A DNA stretch of 64,000 bases from Tillandsia leiboldiana (Eukaryota; Streptophyta; Magnoliopsida; Poales; Bromeliaceae), in assembly GCA_029204045.2 (NCBI GenBank), contig CM055072.1, forward strand, positions 11,441,223 through 11,505,222, read 5' to 3'. Made by a program: the position numbers and the translations under genes. Below are positions 30,285 to 42,430 of the stretch, in pieces (the first letter of the stretch is position 1; every line of letters begins with the position of its first letter). The notes under the pieces were generated by a model. It made no database searches, was not told the DNA's origin, and worked only from the letters and a program-made list of their open reading frames with translations.

Positions 30285-31849
30285 GAATATCCCTTCGTCA
30301 CTTCGAGAGTCAAACTTTCCAAGATTTTCACGGTCACGTAAAATGTAACACCGACTCCCGAAGATGCGAAAATATTGATGTTGGGTTTTCTACCACACCA
30401 TAGTTCATATGGTGTATTTAACGTTCCCGGGCGCAAATAAACTCGATTAATTACATAGATTGCAGTGTTCACAGCTTCAGCCCAAAAATATAGCGGTAAA
30501 TTCCGGCTGTGAAGCATAACACGTGCCATCTCCTGAACAACCCTGTTTTTGCGCTCGACAACACCATTCTGTTGAGGTGTATAGGGTGTCGAGAATTCAT
30601 GCTTAATACCGTTTGAAGTACAAAAGTCAATGAATTTAGAGTTAACGAATTCTCCACCTCTATCACTTCTAACACGAATGATCTTTTCATTCTTTTCAAT
30701 CATAATACGAAGGCAAATCTCGTGAAAAGAATCAAAAGTATCAGCTTTCTCTTTTAAAAATGCTACCCAAGAATACCGAGAGAAATCATCAATCATCAAG
30801 AAAATATACCATTTACCTCCCAAAGATGGTTGACGAGTTGGCCCCATTAAATCCATGTGTAAAAGTTCCAAAGGCCGTTTTGTACCAACGTGGTTCAAGT
30901 TCTTGTGTGCAGTCCTGGACTGTTTTCCCTTTTGGCAACCACCACACACAATGTTTTGTTTAAATAAAAGTTTTGGAACCCCCTTGACCACGTCTTTGTT
31001 TGAAATTCTAGCAAGTTCCTTAAAATTTATGTGACCTAGCCTTTCATGCCAAATTGTTTCATTAATCAAAGAAACTAGATTATATTTTTCTGAAATTTTA
31101 TTAGGAACAACATAGCAATTGTTTTCAGATCTAACCCCTTTTAAAAAGAAGACATGGTCCTTATCAGTTACAACACATTCAACAGATGAAAAGTTAACTG
31201 AAAAACTATTGTCGCAAAGTTGACTTATGCTTATGAGGTTAGTCTTAAGACCATCAACAAATAACACATTATTTAGAACCGGGCCATCTGGAATAGCTAC
31301 TTTTCCTTTTCCAACAATTTTGGAAGATCGACCGTCTCCGAAAACAACGAGTCCTCCGGAGATTTTCTCAAGATTTTGAAAACAATTTTTGTCACCGGTC
31401 ATGTGACGGGAACACCCGCTATCCAGATACCAAGACGAACTATCATATGCATGCAAGGAAACATTGGTAACAAGACAAGGAAAGATTTCACCTTTGCGCA
31501 CCCAAACCTTTTTGGAATGCGTCGGTAATGGTCGTGAAGTTATATGCCTAGGTGAAAGCGTCTTGTTAAAACGATTGCTGCTCCTTGATGAAGTCGTCTT
31601 GCGCGGTAAACTACCAAGGTTCTTTTCCTTCAATTGATTTGCAATTGATTTCCGAGGAATCACCTTTGTGGTAGTCATTGCAAGAGGTGTTTGAAGTGAG
31701 CGTTTGACTCCCGTCTTGCAATATCTTCTTATGTGCCCTGAAACACCACAACGAAAACATACCTTAGATCTTGACGATCCCAAAGAGGATGAAGTAGGTT
31801 TGTTGTCGTTGTTTGTCTTGAATTCCGATGTCGGAGGAGGAGATACCGA
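30221..31849 (-). pseudogene. pol: Copia#2 second CCHC knuckle, protease and integrase
   Basis: The frame continues from gag after a TAG at 31852-31850. It contains the knuckle CFRCGVSGHIRRYC, the aspartic protease site WYLDSGCSRHMTG, the GAG-pre-integrase zinc region (LWHERLGH type, CGGCQKGKQSR) and the integrase core with its three catalytic acids (HMDLMGP, RSDRGGEF, QNGVVERKNR). A frameshift near 30350 scrambles the C-terminus. Integrase would insert the cDNA and produce the 5-bp duplications seen here. Confidence 0.92.
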
Positions 31850-33489
31850 CTAAGGCACAAAAACTGTCCCACTCGAACTTGGACTGTTTCCAGTTTGAGT
31901 GTACCCGAGGCCGAACCGATTTGTTTGACCAAGACCAAGAAGCCTATCCAACTTACTCCTTCCTGAAGAGAATCGCTGCAAGTCATCCTTGAGTTGGAAA
32001 ATGGTCTTTGTCATTTCCAGGTTATCCTGTCGAGCCTCGTTGTAGAGCTTTGAGAAGTGATCCGCTTTATCCACCAGATTTGTATGTTCCTTCTCAAAAA
32101 GCTCATTGGACTCTTGAAGGGAAACATTTACTTTTATCAGATTTTCCCTTTCCACTTCAAGAGCGTTTGAGAGAGAAGTTGCCCTTTTTGCTTCTTCTTC
32201 GAGATCATGCAATCTCCCTCTCAAACTCTTATTTTGCTTAGCCACTTTCTTTGAATCCCTCAAAAGTCTGTGGTAGGCTAGAGCAAAATCTTCACCTTCC
32301 GAATCATCCGATTCGTTGTCCGTTGCAATCTTTTCAACAGTGGAGTTGGACAATGACTCGGACGTACTTGCCATGAAGCACATGAAGGGTCAAGATGTGG
32401 ACGCGTGGAATGCCGTGGTGCTCTTTTCTTCATCACTTGAAGACGACTCATTTGACATTGAGTTGTCATCCCAAGTGACGACTTGCATCGCCTTCTTCTT
32501 TGCCGGATACTTGTTAGGACGCTCCGTTGCAATGTGGCCGTAGCCTCGACATTTGAAGCATTGTAGTTGTCCCTCTGAACTTTTCTTATCCTTTGAGAAG
32601 TTCTCTTGTTTTCTTGACTTGTAACTTGAAGTACCCTTGCCTTTGTTCGACTTTCCGAAGGATGGAGATTTACTTGAATTACCCCTTCGAAAGTTGCGGC
32701 GAAACTTCCTTGTCAAGAGAGCGAGCTGCTTCTCAAATTCCTCCATAGAAAGGTTCTCGTCATCGTCTGACGAGGATGTATCCGCGTCTTCTTCCTTAGT
32801 TGTTTTCAACGCATAACCTGAAGATTTAGAAGAGGATGCTTTTCCAGAAGAATTGTTAGTAGTAAATGTCATTTCATATGTTTGTAATGAACCAACTAAT
32901 TCTTCTACACGCATTTCGTCCGGGTGTTTAATAGTTTCAATGGCTATAACCTTTGGGCGAAATCGTTCAGGAAGAGTTCTTAAGATCTTTCTTACAACCT
33001 TAAATTCTGGAATCTTCTCTCCCAGGTTAGCACATGAGTTTACGATGTCTTGCAATCGTGTATAGTAGTCCGTGAAAGATTCATTTTCTGCCATCAAGAT
33101 AGAGTCAAACTTGCTCGTAAGCATTTGCAGTTTCTGAATCTTCACGAGGTTAGTTCCCTCATGTGTAACCTGAAGAACATCCCAGATTTCTTTCGCAGTC
33201 TCACATGCCGAGAAGCGAGAGAATTCAGTTTGAGATAAGGCATTAAAAATAGCATTAATTCCCTTGCCATTGTAAGAAGATGAATCTAACTCTTCCTTGG
33301 TCCATTTCGACCTAGGTTTTAAGGTGCGAACATCAGAGATAATTTCAGTTGGATTAGTCCATCCTAATTCAATTGATTGCCACACCCTTTCGTCGATGGA
33401 AATTAAAAAGGCTTTCATCCGTATTTCCAGTACGCATAATTTATTCCATCAAAGAAAGGGGGTCGATTGATGTTTCCACCTTCAACCAT
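31850..33489 (-). pseudogene. gag: Copia#2 gag (UBN2 domain, CCHC, coiled coil), broken
   Basis: The start is the ATG at 33489, 20 bases after the primer site. A one-base loss near 33424 shifts the frame. From 33418 the frame runs through the UBN2-type domain and CCHC (CFKCRGYGHIATE, with the last Cys changed to Arg) to a TGA at 32392-32390. It then continues in frame through a long coiled coil (about 32290-31990; RGRLHDLEEEAKR) to the TAG at 31850. Both stops look like single-base changes relative to Copia#4. Loss of the last knuckle cysteine would itself impair zinc binding. Confidence 0.9.
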
Positions 33490-33508
33490 TGTTTACAACC
33501 CTATTCCC

Positions 33509-33520
33509 GCTCTGATACCA
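33509..33520 (-). other. Primer binding site of Copia#2
   Basis: The minus strand reads TGGTATCAGAGC, two bases after the 5' LTR edge at 33523. Confidence 0.93.
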
Positions 33521-33522
33521 CT

Positions 33523-34837
33523 TGTTGGGTTATATGTAATATAGATCTAAATAGGGGAAAAAACACCTAGAGGGGGGTGAATAGGGGGGGGTGAATAGGT
33601 GTAAACGTATAAACACTCAAAAATCGTTGCGATAAAAAACCCAATGTGGAAATAAAAATAACACGCAAGATTTTTACGTGGAAAACTCCATCACCGGAGT
33701 AAAAAACCACGGGACCGATAACACGGCGAAATCCACTAGAATTAAAACACGTACAAGGTGATTTACCGTACACACTTACGACTCAACCTTTTCCATACGC
33801 TCCTAGAGGATCTTCTCCGCTCGCTCCACGACGCTTCTCGAATCCACGATCTGCGCCCAACGCCGAATCCACGGCGTCCAACGTCGAATCCACGACGTCC
33901 GACCGAATCCACGGTCTTCACCCAGTAGCACCCTTCGAATCCACGAACGTGCCTCGCTCCGAATCCACGAGAGCGGTTGAACCTTGAATCCACAAGGACA
34001 CGCGAATCCACGCGCCGATTTTGGGGTAAATCGTTGTTTTGGGTGGTGATAATCCGCCGAATACTTAGATCAAAGATAGATCGGAAATACCATCTAAGTA
34101 TTCATTAGTTTGATTCAACTCAAGATATGAGTCTGAAAACCTAGAATCAAACTAATCAATATAGATGAAGAAACATAGAGTATTATCTAATGATTTCCTT
34201 TCTTCTCTATATGTGGATCTTAGGCCGTATAAAATGATATATGAATATGACGGCTATTTTCCTTTTATCGGCCTCTTTTCTTCTTCGGCTTAACCCTAGA
34301 AAAAGAGTCATAGGGTCTATTTATAGGTTAGAAACATTTTGGAAGGAGATAAGAATCAAAAACCTAACATTTCTGGAATTTTGACGGACGGCGATCGGAT
34401 CGGATTTGGGCGATCCGGATTGCAGTAGCAAGAAAGACGGTTTCCAGAAAAACAATCGTTCGGATCCGGATCGGAATGCCTGATCCGGATCGTTCATACA
34501 ATTCAAAAACTCAACGTTCGGGATCCGGATCGTGAGATGCTGCGATCCGGATTGAAGTAATGTATGAAGCAACAACCTTCGGGATCCGGATCGCTGGCTT
34601 TGATCCGGATCCTGAACATGTCCGAACACCAGTTTTGATTTTTATGCTATTAAAGATTCTTCCAGGTGTTTCTACACTACAAGAAGTATTCGGATCACCA
34701 ATAATCTTTAGTTAAACATACCTGATCCTTTTGAATCTTCTTTCTTGAGATTGAGTTAAATGATCCAACCTTCTTCACCTTCAATCTTCAAAGACTTGAA
34801 CCTTTCACGAAACTACGCCAACTCAAATTCCGTAACA
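33523..34837 (-). repeat. 5' LTR of Copia#2
   Basis: 1315 bp. TATA box (minus strand) at 34325-34318, palindrome pairs at about 34385-34620, and the leader hairpin array at 33838-34014. It carries a short duplicated GGGGGGTGAATAGG stretch near 33573-33600 that is absent from the 3' LTR. Confidence 0.92.
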
Positions 34838-34842
34838 AACCG

Positions 34843-35753
34843 GTCGTCCGACCCGGCCCAGGGCCCGCCACGTGTCCGCCAAACAGGCGGCAGCCGTGCG
34901 GCCCAACGGGAAAGCGCCACGTGTCCCCTGTGATTGGCGGCGCGGTGGGCGCGCCCGCCAATGGCGCGGCGACACGTGGCCCGCGCCCGACACGGCTGTC
35001 GGCGACCACCGCCGCACACGCGCGCCCACGTGCGCCCACGTGCGCCCACGTGCGTACGGGCCGCAGACCCGCGGCTCAGCGTGCACCGCGTGCACGAAGA
35101 CCATCCAATCCCAGGCCGCCACGTGGCCACCCTGGTCCATGCACCGGCCGCACCACTCCGTGAACCGCGTCCACTGAACCGACCCAACCTCGCTATGCCA
35201 CGTGTCCCGCCTCCGGCGCACACCGGCCCGTGGACCGCGCACCTGCCCGCGCACCCGCGCCGCCTGCCCGCGCGCTGCCCGCGCTCGCGCGCTGCCCGCG
35301 GCCGCTCCGCCGCCTGCCCGAGCCCATCCGCCGCGCTCCGCCGCTGCCCGCCGCCGCCAGCCGCTCGCCGCCGGCGGCCGGAATCACTGTCGGCATGAAC
35401 AGTAACCGGTTTGCGCAAAATGTCGAGTAGTAGTCCATTTTAACCGTTTTCCGCGCGCTGAATCCGAATTTGATGTCCGATTTGCCAAATTCCGCCTCTA
35501 AAATTTGCCAAATGCCACCCGGAAAAACGTTCTTTTGTCCAAACTTCGCGCTGAGCCCAATTTTAATATCCATTTCGCGCGAGACCACTTCTAAAGATCC
35601 GACGGAGTCCACCGATCACCCACGTGATCTATTTAAGCCCGAAGTTCAAACACTTATGTCCAATTTGTGCACACACACCTCCAACACACAAAATAGGCTC
35701 CCAGAAGCCACCAATAACTCCACCACAGCTCTGCAGAAATCCAGGTCATCACA
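34843..35753 (-). repeat. Family-A LTR2, right part (after Copia#2)
   Basis: Resumes the LTR exactly where it broke at 23300, counting one AACCG copy as the duplication. It carries the G-box cluster and ends at 35753, with the polypurine tract of int2 from 35754. Confidence 0.93.
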
Positions 35754-36539
35754 TCCTCCCCCACTAAAAGAAAGTTTCATCCTCGAAACTAAGTCGTTCC
35801 TCAACACGGAATCTCAACCAATAGAGGGGATAAATATCCAATCATCCACCACTCAGCTCCCAAGGCTGAACAAATACCCTTCTCCCGAGACGCGATGCAA
35901 TCCTCGGGTCTCTAACTAGAACAAAATAAGACGAGCACTCTAGGAAACCGCACCACCACCACAAGAGTACAGCGGGCTAATTACTAGAGCTACCAGTAGT
36001 CTGCACCGGCAAAACATCGCTCCACCTAGGCCCCCGGTAATCTAAACACCAAGTCCAAAGGCATAAAGTTCAGTCCGAGTATCACCGCGCTCCCGGGATA
36101 TTTCACAACCACGCTAGCCAAAAAGGCTGCGCACCCACGGCGGAACACTCGTCGCGCACGCGAAGTCGAAACAAAGAGGCAAAGATAGCCCACAAGTAAC
36201 CACGGCACACCATCTACACCTGGCCTAACCCCTCCTCAGGAGGACCGTCCTCGCGGCACAATCAACCGCCGCGAAAAAGAAGAAAACTGAGCCGGCCAAA
36301 CCGTCCTAAGTACTAAAACCAAGTCCCATAACTTGGTTAAGACCATCAGGTCTACTGGTACTATCGAGGACTCACTGCACCGGGCAGGACCAACAACACA
36401 ACCCCACGTGCCAAAGAGCGAGAATATGAACCTCCCGAAAACTAGGTAACCGTCCTACCCCCTAACCCATGCAAGGAAGTGATACACCCCTAACAAATGA
36501 CTAGGATGCTCAAGTGCAATACAATGCAAAACCTAATGC
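35754..36539 (-). other. 3' non-coding tail of family-A int2
   Basis: Same as 18233-19018, with scattered one-base deletions. No pol. Confidence 0.8.
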
Positions 36540-37917
36540 CGGTCAATAAATAAAATAATACCTGTTACCACAAGGTCGGCTGCTGTAAAATCCTCCACCG
36601 AGCACGTAACCCGACCGCTCTGAGCCGCGGCCGATGATCCGCAGGGTAAAAAGAAGGTGATCCGCTCTCGCTGGAGCATAAGACCGCTGAGCTGACAGCT
36701 GCTGTTGGGCGGAAAAGGAGACGATGCTGATGAGGGTGCCGCTGAAGTCGAAGGGGGCACGAAGCTCGAATGTGACCCGACTGTCCACATTTATAACAAC
36801 GACCCCACCTCTGATCGCAGGTGTGCGACAAGTGAGATCCTCCACAGAATATACATCTGTCTCTGTCGCGAAGCCGTGGCTATCCTGCCGACTGCTGGCT
36901 CTGTATCTGCTGCTGCGATCCCTGCTGCTGCCGCGATGGCCTCGGGATCCACTAGGCTCTCGCTGCTCCGCACGCCCACGGCTAGATAAATGAGGCTGCG
37001 GCGGTCTCCACGAACTAGTCTGTCCTCATCCTCGGGTACTGGTCGTTTCCTTCGTCACGAACTCTGTGGGACCATCCCGCCTCGCCTTGCCACCACCGTG
37101 CCGCCTCTCTCCACCATTGGGCATGCTCGACGGCCTCCTCAAGGTCTGGAGTCGCTGTGCATGCACTAGGGTATAAATCTCACTGCGGAGGCCTGCCTCA
37201 AATAACTCGACTTGATGTGGGCCATCACGGGCGACCAAAGGCACGCAGTTAAGCAACTGCATGAACTCCTGGTGGTTAGCCTGAACCAGCCGATCACCCT
37301 GCGGGAGGATCTTCAAATCAATCCTCCAGTTCCTCTTCACGCTGGTCGAAAAGTAGGTATCCGATACCATCCGCCGAAACTCGGACCAGGGTAACTGTCG
37401 AGAAATCTGAAACTCCCGTGGCTCCACCCTTTGCCACCAAGATTTATTGCATCTCCCTCAAGGCAATGTACCGCCATATGAACTCTGTACCTCGGGTCGA
37501 CGAAGAAATCCCTGAAAAATCTTCTCCATCGCTGATACCACGTCCCAAACCTCCCACGGCTGCATGTCCCGTCCCGAGAACCTAGGCGGTCCGCTCTGAC
37601 AAAACTTGACAAGTTTGTCGGCGATATCCTGCTCCTCAGCCGGGGTCAAAGGCTGGGCCACTCCCGAGCCCCGCTACTCGATGATGGCGCCGTCGTCACA
37701 AGTGGTACCACAGGTGGTGCCGGGTTCTCCAAAACTGTCGGTGGCGGCGCCTCTCTCTGCGCCAGTAGCTGCTCAATCCGCTGCTCCTGCCGGCGGTTGT
37801 TTCTCAGCCATGGGGCCACCAAGCCCTCAACTCATCAATCTCTGAAGGTCCAGCCTGCCCTGGCTCAAAGGGGGTGTAGGGGCACTCCGGGTAGGAATCC
37901 GAACGTCGGGGAGGCAT
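36540..37917 (-). pseudogene. Family-A gag, second copy (int2), frameshifted
   Basis: The ATG corresponds to 37917. The capsid region and both zinc knuckles are recognisable but spread over several frames because of many one-base indels (for example near 37800, 37420, 37060 and 36720). The in-frame TAG before the knuckles is kept at 36880-36882. Damage increases toward the gap at 38467, so part of it may be consensus error. Confidence 0.82.
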
Positions 37918-38203
37918 CTGTTACCACAAGAAACCACAAGTCAGCCCACAACCACACACGACCCAATCTAGCGAAAGTCAAGGACATCCCCCTATTTCTG
38001 TACTTTATGTTGTTTGCAGCCACATAAACTGCCCACAGAAATAGGATATGTCGATCCCTCTTCCTCACTGGAAGAGTCAAATAACTCAATCACCGACTTT
38101 CGCAAATGTCGCGTCTCTCACTGCCCTATCATCCTAGGGTTCGCCAAAAGCCTAGGGTTTCCTAAGTCCAACTGACCTATTCCCTAAGCGCTGATCCACT
38201 ATC

Positions 38204-38466
38204 TGTCACGCCCCAGGTGTAACCAGAACCCTGGCCCGTCACAGATCCCCATGCACAGACGGAATTTCCGCGTACACAAGCGCTGGTAACTGCTCAGATA
38301 GAAGAAATACAATATAGAGCAATAAAAATAGAGCTGACTGAAATACAAATCTCAGACCGAACTCGGAAGTAAAAATACAAAATGACTGTAAAATAAGTAC
38401 AAGTCCCTCTCCCAGCTCCCCACAAATATACAACCAGCTGGCTACAGCCAGACCCCAAAAGTAAAA
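38204..38466 (-). repeat. Family-A LTR3, first 263 bp
   Basis: Starts TGTCACGCCCCAGGTG like LTR2 and follows it with many one-base losses until the gap. Confidence 0.88.
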
Positions 38467-38566
38467 NNNNNNNNNNNNNNNNNNNNNNNNNNNNNNNNNN
38501 NNNNNNNNNNNNNNNNNNNNNNNNNNNNNNNNNNNNNNNNNNNNNNNNNNNNNNNNNNNNNNNNNN
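38467..38566. other. Assembly gap (100 N)
   Basis: Exactly 100 N. It hides the end of LTR3, the left edge of Copia#4 and whatever lies between. Confidence 0.97.
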
Positions 38567-39027
38567 TGGATTTTACAGGACGACAGTTCGGGGACTGGAA
38601 TTGGCGGTCCGGACTGTCTCAGCGAAACAGACACTTTCCAGAAAAGACGCATTCCGGGGTCCGGACTGAAAGCCCCGGTCCGGGGTCATGCTTTCTTTCA
38701 AATTCCACGTTTCGGGTGCCGGACTGAAATTCTAGGGTCGGACTGGAATTATGCACGAACTAAACCTATGTTGGGGTCCGGACTGTAAAGCCCGATCCGG
38801 ACTCTGAACATATGAAATGTCCAGTTTGATTTTTATGCAATAAAAAATTCATCCAAGTGTTTCTACACTATAAAAGTATTCGGATCATCAAACTTATTTA
38901 ATTAAACGTACCTGATCTTTTGAATTCGTCTTACTTGAGATTGAGTATACGATCCAACTTTTTCCATCTTCAATCTTCAAGACATTAAACCGATTTCACG
39001 AAATACGCCAACTCAAATTCCGTAACA
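38567..39027 (-). repeat. 3' LTR of Copia#4, partial
   Basis: Matches 59297-59766 with numerous small differences near the gap. The polypurine tract position follows at 39028, degraded to ATCTACCCTTGG. Confidence 0.88.
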
Positions 39028-39719
39028 ATCTACCCTTGGTGGTTACGTGACAAAACACAAATCCACTCAAGAAAATCAAAAAGATATTTTTGTTGATATC
39101 ACAATACAACAAAAAATTACATTGAAGATCAAATAAAAGATAAATACATGAGTTAAACTCCTAAAACAGACTCTAGACTTAGCATCTGTAATCTCTGCAA
39201 AAGAAATCATTCTTGACCACAAAGATCGTTAGTAACCTCAAGAATTTTCAACAAACAAAACCAAACAAGAGATAGAGTTTATACTCTCATGACATTGCAA
39301 TCAGATATGTATGAAAATTCTCAATCAAAGATCGAACATATCTTCTAAAGCAATACAAATCATATGTCATAGAAGGTTAGTCACAAGCAACTTGTTAGTA
39401 ATACATGCCCAATTAGTTGTAGTCGAATAGTTAGTTGAGGCATGCATCAAAACACATATAATCCAAAGTTGACAGTATACTTACCTTAGTTTCAGCATTG
39501 TTTCACACAAATATTAGTCATGGTCAATCACAGAGCATTGTGCATTGTTCAAAGTCTCCTAAACTCTCTCCCCTTTTTGTCACAAAACTTAGCCAAAAAT
39601 TACAAAATGGAGAGAAACAGTAACAAAACACTAAGACCAAAAGTTTGAGAGCTAAAACTAACAAATAAACCTGCAAAAGGGACGATAAAAGTTAGAGCAT
39701 CAAAAGATCAAGCCAAAGC
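39028..39719 (-). other. 3' untranslated region of Copia#4
   Basis: AT-rich and non-coding, homologous to 24605-25348, with extra small indels. Nothing else seen. Confidence 0.7.
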
Positions 39720-40344
39720 AGAACTTGTCTGAGCTAGTATCGCTATCTTTTTCAAAATCCCTTCAGCATTCGTGATATTTTGGAACATTTCTTCTTTCAT
39801 CTGTTTTTGTTCAAGCGGCCATTTGCGGAGACCTAATGCCAATTTTCTCTTGGTCAGCAGAAAGTCTTCTTTGGTCCTTGATGAATGGAGGCCAATACGA
39901 TAGCTTCTAGAGCGTTTCTCTTTGAATTGCTGGACGCGCTGTTTAGAGGCAGATGATGCATGCTGGTCTCAGCCCATAGGGATTCTCTAGTAACGCAGTG
40001 TGCTCTAGAGAGGGATTCAGTGATTTGAACTCCACTTCCCTTGACATTTTCCTGTATAGTGTAGTATTTGGACTTCTTGAGCTTTTTGTTCTGGACATAC
40101 AATTGTCTTCCTCATCAGCAATATCCTGCGCCTTTTCTTTAGAGGTTTCAGCAAGTGCTTTCCCTTTGGAAGGAGTAGGAACTGTCGCTTCAACCACCAA
40201 CTCATCCCAGTCGATTGATTCGTTTTTGATTCCGTCTCGGAGTAATCTCGGATTTTCTTTGCCTTCTTACCCCTCTTAGGCTCGGTCGCTTGCTTTCGCG
40301 TGAACCATGGCGAAAGAAAGAAATATGATCCAGGTGATTACCAT
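39720..40344 (-). pseudogene. ORF3 remnant of Copia#4
   Basis: The ATG at 40344 and the first residues (MVITWIIFLSFAMVH) match ORF3 of Copia#2 and #3, followed by the Lys-rich patch and SIDWDELVVEA. Downstream frameshifts and a large deletion remove the central domain; the C-terminal part is only loosely recognisable. Non-functional. Confidence 0.75.
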
Positions 40345-40372
40345 TTCTACAGTTCGTTGGGAGAGACAAGTC

Positions 40373-40979
40373 CTGTGAACAACAACTCAAGAACACGACA
40401 AAAAATTGTTTATTTTCAAAAATTTGAAATTGCACCTAAACAATCATTATCATGTCGAGAGACTAGGGATCAAATTAGTTTTGTAAAAAGAATTTTAAAA
40501 ATAGATCAATGCCATGATTTTCGAAAATCCTATTATATGGCCTAAAACCGAATTTTTAGAAATCAAAGCCTAAAAAATTGTTAATCAAAGAGAAAAAACC
40601 TAGCATATAATCAAAACAATCTACCCAGAGTTCTTATTCAAAAGAAGTTTGATCACAAACAAATCACAAACGAAAAAGATATGAGATTTGCATCATGTTT
40701 TGAGAAAAATATAGAAAACCTGTGAAAAAACGAGATTTTGATCAAGAAAACTCACTTGAATTTGGAGAAAACGAGTTGGAGGCTCCAAAGTTACTTGAGT
40801 TCTAGAGAGAGAATCTCTGGAGACTTTGGAACAAAAGATTGTAGTAAAAGAAATCAAATCCCTTTGTTCTTAATAAAACCCTAGCCGCGGGTCCGGACTG
40901 CCTGACAGATTCCAGTCCGGATCGGCTTACCCGCAGGATTTGCCTGCGTTCGGGGCAGGACGGTTTATCCAGTCCGGAC
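40373..40979 (-). promoter_or_regulatory. Internal ORF3 promoter and 5'-UTR intron (Copia#4)
   Basis: Palindromes GGTCCGGACT (40890), AGTCCGGATC (about 40913) and AGTCCGGAC (40971), a TATA-like TTTATTAA near 40877-40870, donor GTGAGT (40755-40750) and acceptor TTCACAG (G at 40373). The intron is 383 bases. Same plan as Copia#2 and #3 but with the palindrome type of this element's own LTR. Confidence 0.55.
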
Positions 40980-41343
40980 GGCCAAACTTTTTTCAGAAAA
41001 ATTCAAAAAAATCCAGTAATCTAGAAAAAGATGTAAGCACTTGTGTATCAACTTTAAATAAAAATCATCATTGCATACAACAAGAAATAGATTATGCAAA
41101 AATTCTTCAATAATATCTGTTACGGAATTTGAGTTGGCGTATTTCGTGATTTCGGTTAAGTCTTGAAGATTGAAGATAAAGAAGGTTGGATCATATAACT
41201 AATCTCAAGAAAGAAGAATTCAAAAGGATCAGGTATGTTTAACTAATTATCTTTGGTGATCCGAATACTTCTTATAGTGTAGAAACATTTGGATGAATTT
41301 TTAATTGCATAAAAATCAAAAACTGGACATGGGACATGTTCAG

Positions 41344-41680
41344 GATCCGGATCAGACTTTCCCAATCCGGATCCCCGAAGGGTGTTAGTTCATACGCAAG
41401 TTCAATCCGGATCGTAGCCTCTTTGATCCGGATCCTTTACACTAGTTTTACCATAATTTATGAACGATCCGGATCAGGCATTTCAATCCGGATCCCGAAC
41501 GTGGTGTTTGGTGAATTGTATGAACGATCCGGATCAGGCACTTTGATCCGGATCCCGAACCTTTGTTTTTCTGGAAACTGTCTGTCTCGCTACTACAATC
41601 CGGATCGCCGTCCTGAAAAATTCCAGAAAAGGTTAGTTTTTTATTCTTATCCTCTTCCAATGGTTTCTAACCTATATATA
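41344..41680 (+). promoter_or_regulatory. Copia#3 U3: four palindrome pairs and TATA
   Basis: NATCCGGATC sites at 41344/41364, 41404/41425, 41466/41485 and 41526/41545 (spacings 20, 21, 19 and 19), one more near 41595, and TATATATA at 41673-41680. The second copy is in the 3' LTR from about 51474, with TATA at 51822. Confidence 0.72.
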
Positions 41681-41804
41681 GACCCTTTAATTCATCTTTT
41701 AGGGCAACCACGAATAAAGGAAAAAGACGACCGAAATAAATAGATCCACAAATAGAGAAGAAAGGAAATACTAGATTTAATTCGATGTTTCTTTATCTAT
41801 TTTA

Positions 41805-42100
41805 TTAATTTGATTCTAGGTTTTCCAAACTCAGATTTTTAGTAGAATCAAATTAATGAATACTTAGATGGTATTTCTGATCTATTTCTAATCTAAGTAT
41901 TCGGTAGATCGTCACCACCCAAAAAACAACGATTTCCCCAAAATCGGCGCGTGGGCTCGCGTGGCCTTGTGGATTCGGAGCGAGGTACGTTTGTGGATTC
42001 GAGACGTGCTACTGGGTGAAGACCGTGGATTCGGTCGGACGTCGTGGAGTCGACGTTGGACGTCGTGGATTCGGCGTTGGACGCAGATCGGTGGATTCGA
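41805..42100 (+). other. Copia#3 structured leader
   Basis: Hairpin I pairs TTAATTTGATTCTA (41805-41818) with TAGAATCAAATTAA (41843-41856), a perfect 14-bp stem. Hairpin II pairs GAATACTTAGAT (41858-41869) with ATCTAAGTATTC (41891-41902). Then follow short hairpins with loop TGGATT or near variants (TGGGCT, TGGAGT), including CGCG, GACCG and ACGTCG stems. The 3' LTR copy (52097-52273) preserves the array better, including CCTTG-TGGATT-CAAGG. Confidence 0.77.
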
Positions 42101-42400
42101 GAAGCGTTGCGGAGCGAGCGGAGAAGATCAACTAGGAGCATATGGAAAAAGGTTGAGTCGTCTGTGAGTACGGTATATCACCTTTGTACGTGTTATAATT
42201 CTAGGGATTTCCACCGTGTATCGGTCCCGGGGTTTTTTACTCCGGTTTGGAGGTTTTCCACGTAAAAATCTCTGCGGGTTATTTATTTTCTTCCGCATGG
42301 TTTTGATATCGCAAAGATTTTTGATGTTATTGTTACACCTATTCCCCCCCCTCTAGGTGTTTTTTCCCCTATTTAGATCCAATGTACATAACCCAAAAAG

Positions 42401-42412
42401 TGGTATCAGAGA
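42401..42412 (+). other. Primer binding site of Copia#3
   Basis: TGGTATCAGAGA, two bases after the LTR; the last base differs from the usual C. Confidence 0.9.
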
Positions 42413-42430
42413 GGGAATAGGTTGTAAACA

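Larger units (their letters stand above)
23301..34837 (-). mobile_element. Copia#2: near-complete Copia element with ORF3, 11.5 kb
   Basis: Minus-strand element flanked by the duplication AACCG (23296-23300 and 34838-34842). The 5' LTR is 33523-34837 and the 3' LTR 23301-24604. Order on the minus strand: primer site, gag, protease, integrase, reverse transcriptase, RNase H, post-pol repeat, palindrome array, ORF3, polypurine tract. Gag-pol carries two nonsense codons and about three frameshifts; ORF3 is open. Two CCHC knuckles with a coiled coil, the large size and an extra 3' ORF suggest the SIRE/Maximus lineage. Confidence 0.93.
14746..38466 (-). mobile_element. Gypsy family-A composite: LTR-int-LTR-int-LTR, gag only
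   Basis: Three family-A LTRs in the same orientation (14746-18232; 20701-23300 plus 34843-35753; 38204 to the gap) enclose two internal regions of about 2.45 kb (18233-20700 and 35754-38203). Each internal region has an initiator-Met primer site next to the right-hand LTR and a polypurine tract next to the left-hand LTR, so transcription is on the minus strand. Neither has reverse transcriptase, RNase H or integrase. This is the layout of non-autonomous TR-GAG elements, here with a shared middle LTR, as produced by unequal recombination. Copia#2 lies inside the middle LTR. The left flank (TCAGG, 14741-14745) is the candidate target site, but the right end is in the gap. Confidence 0.85.
41118..42398 (+). 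repeat. 5' LTR of Copia#3
   Basis: Begins TGTTACGG and ends CCCAAAA before the primer site. About 50 bp shorter than the 3' LTR, mainly through a loss that fuses two leader hairpins near 41967. Confidence 0.9.
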
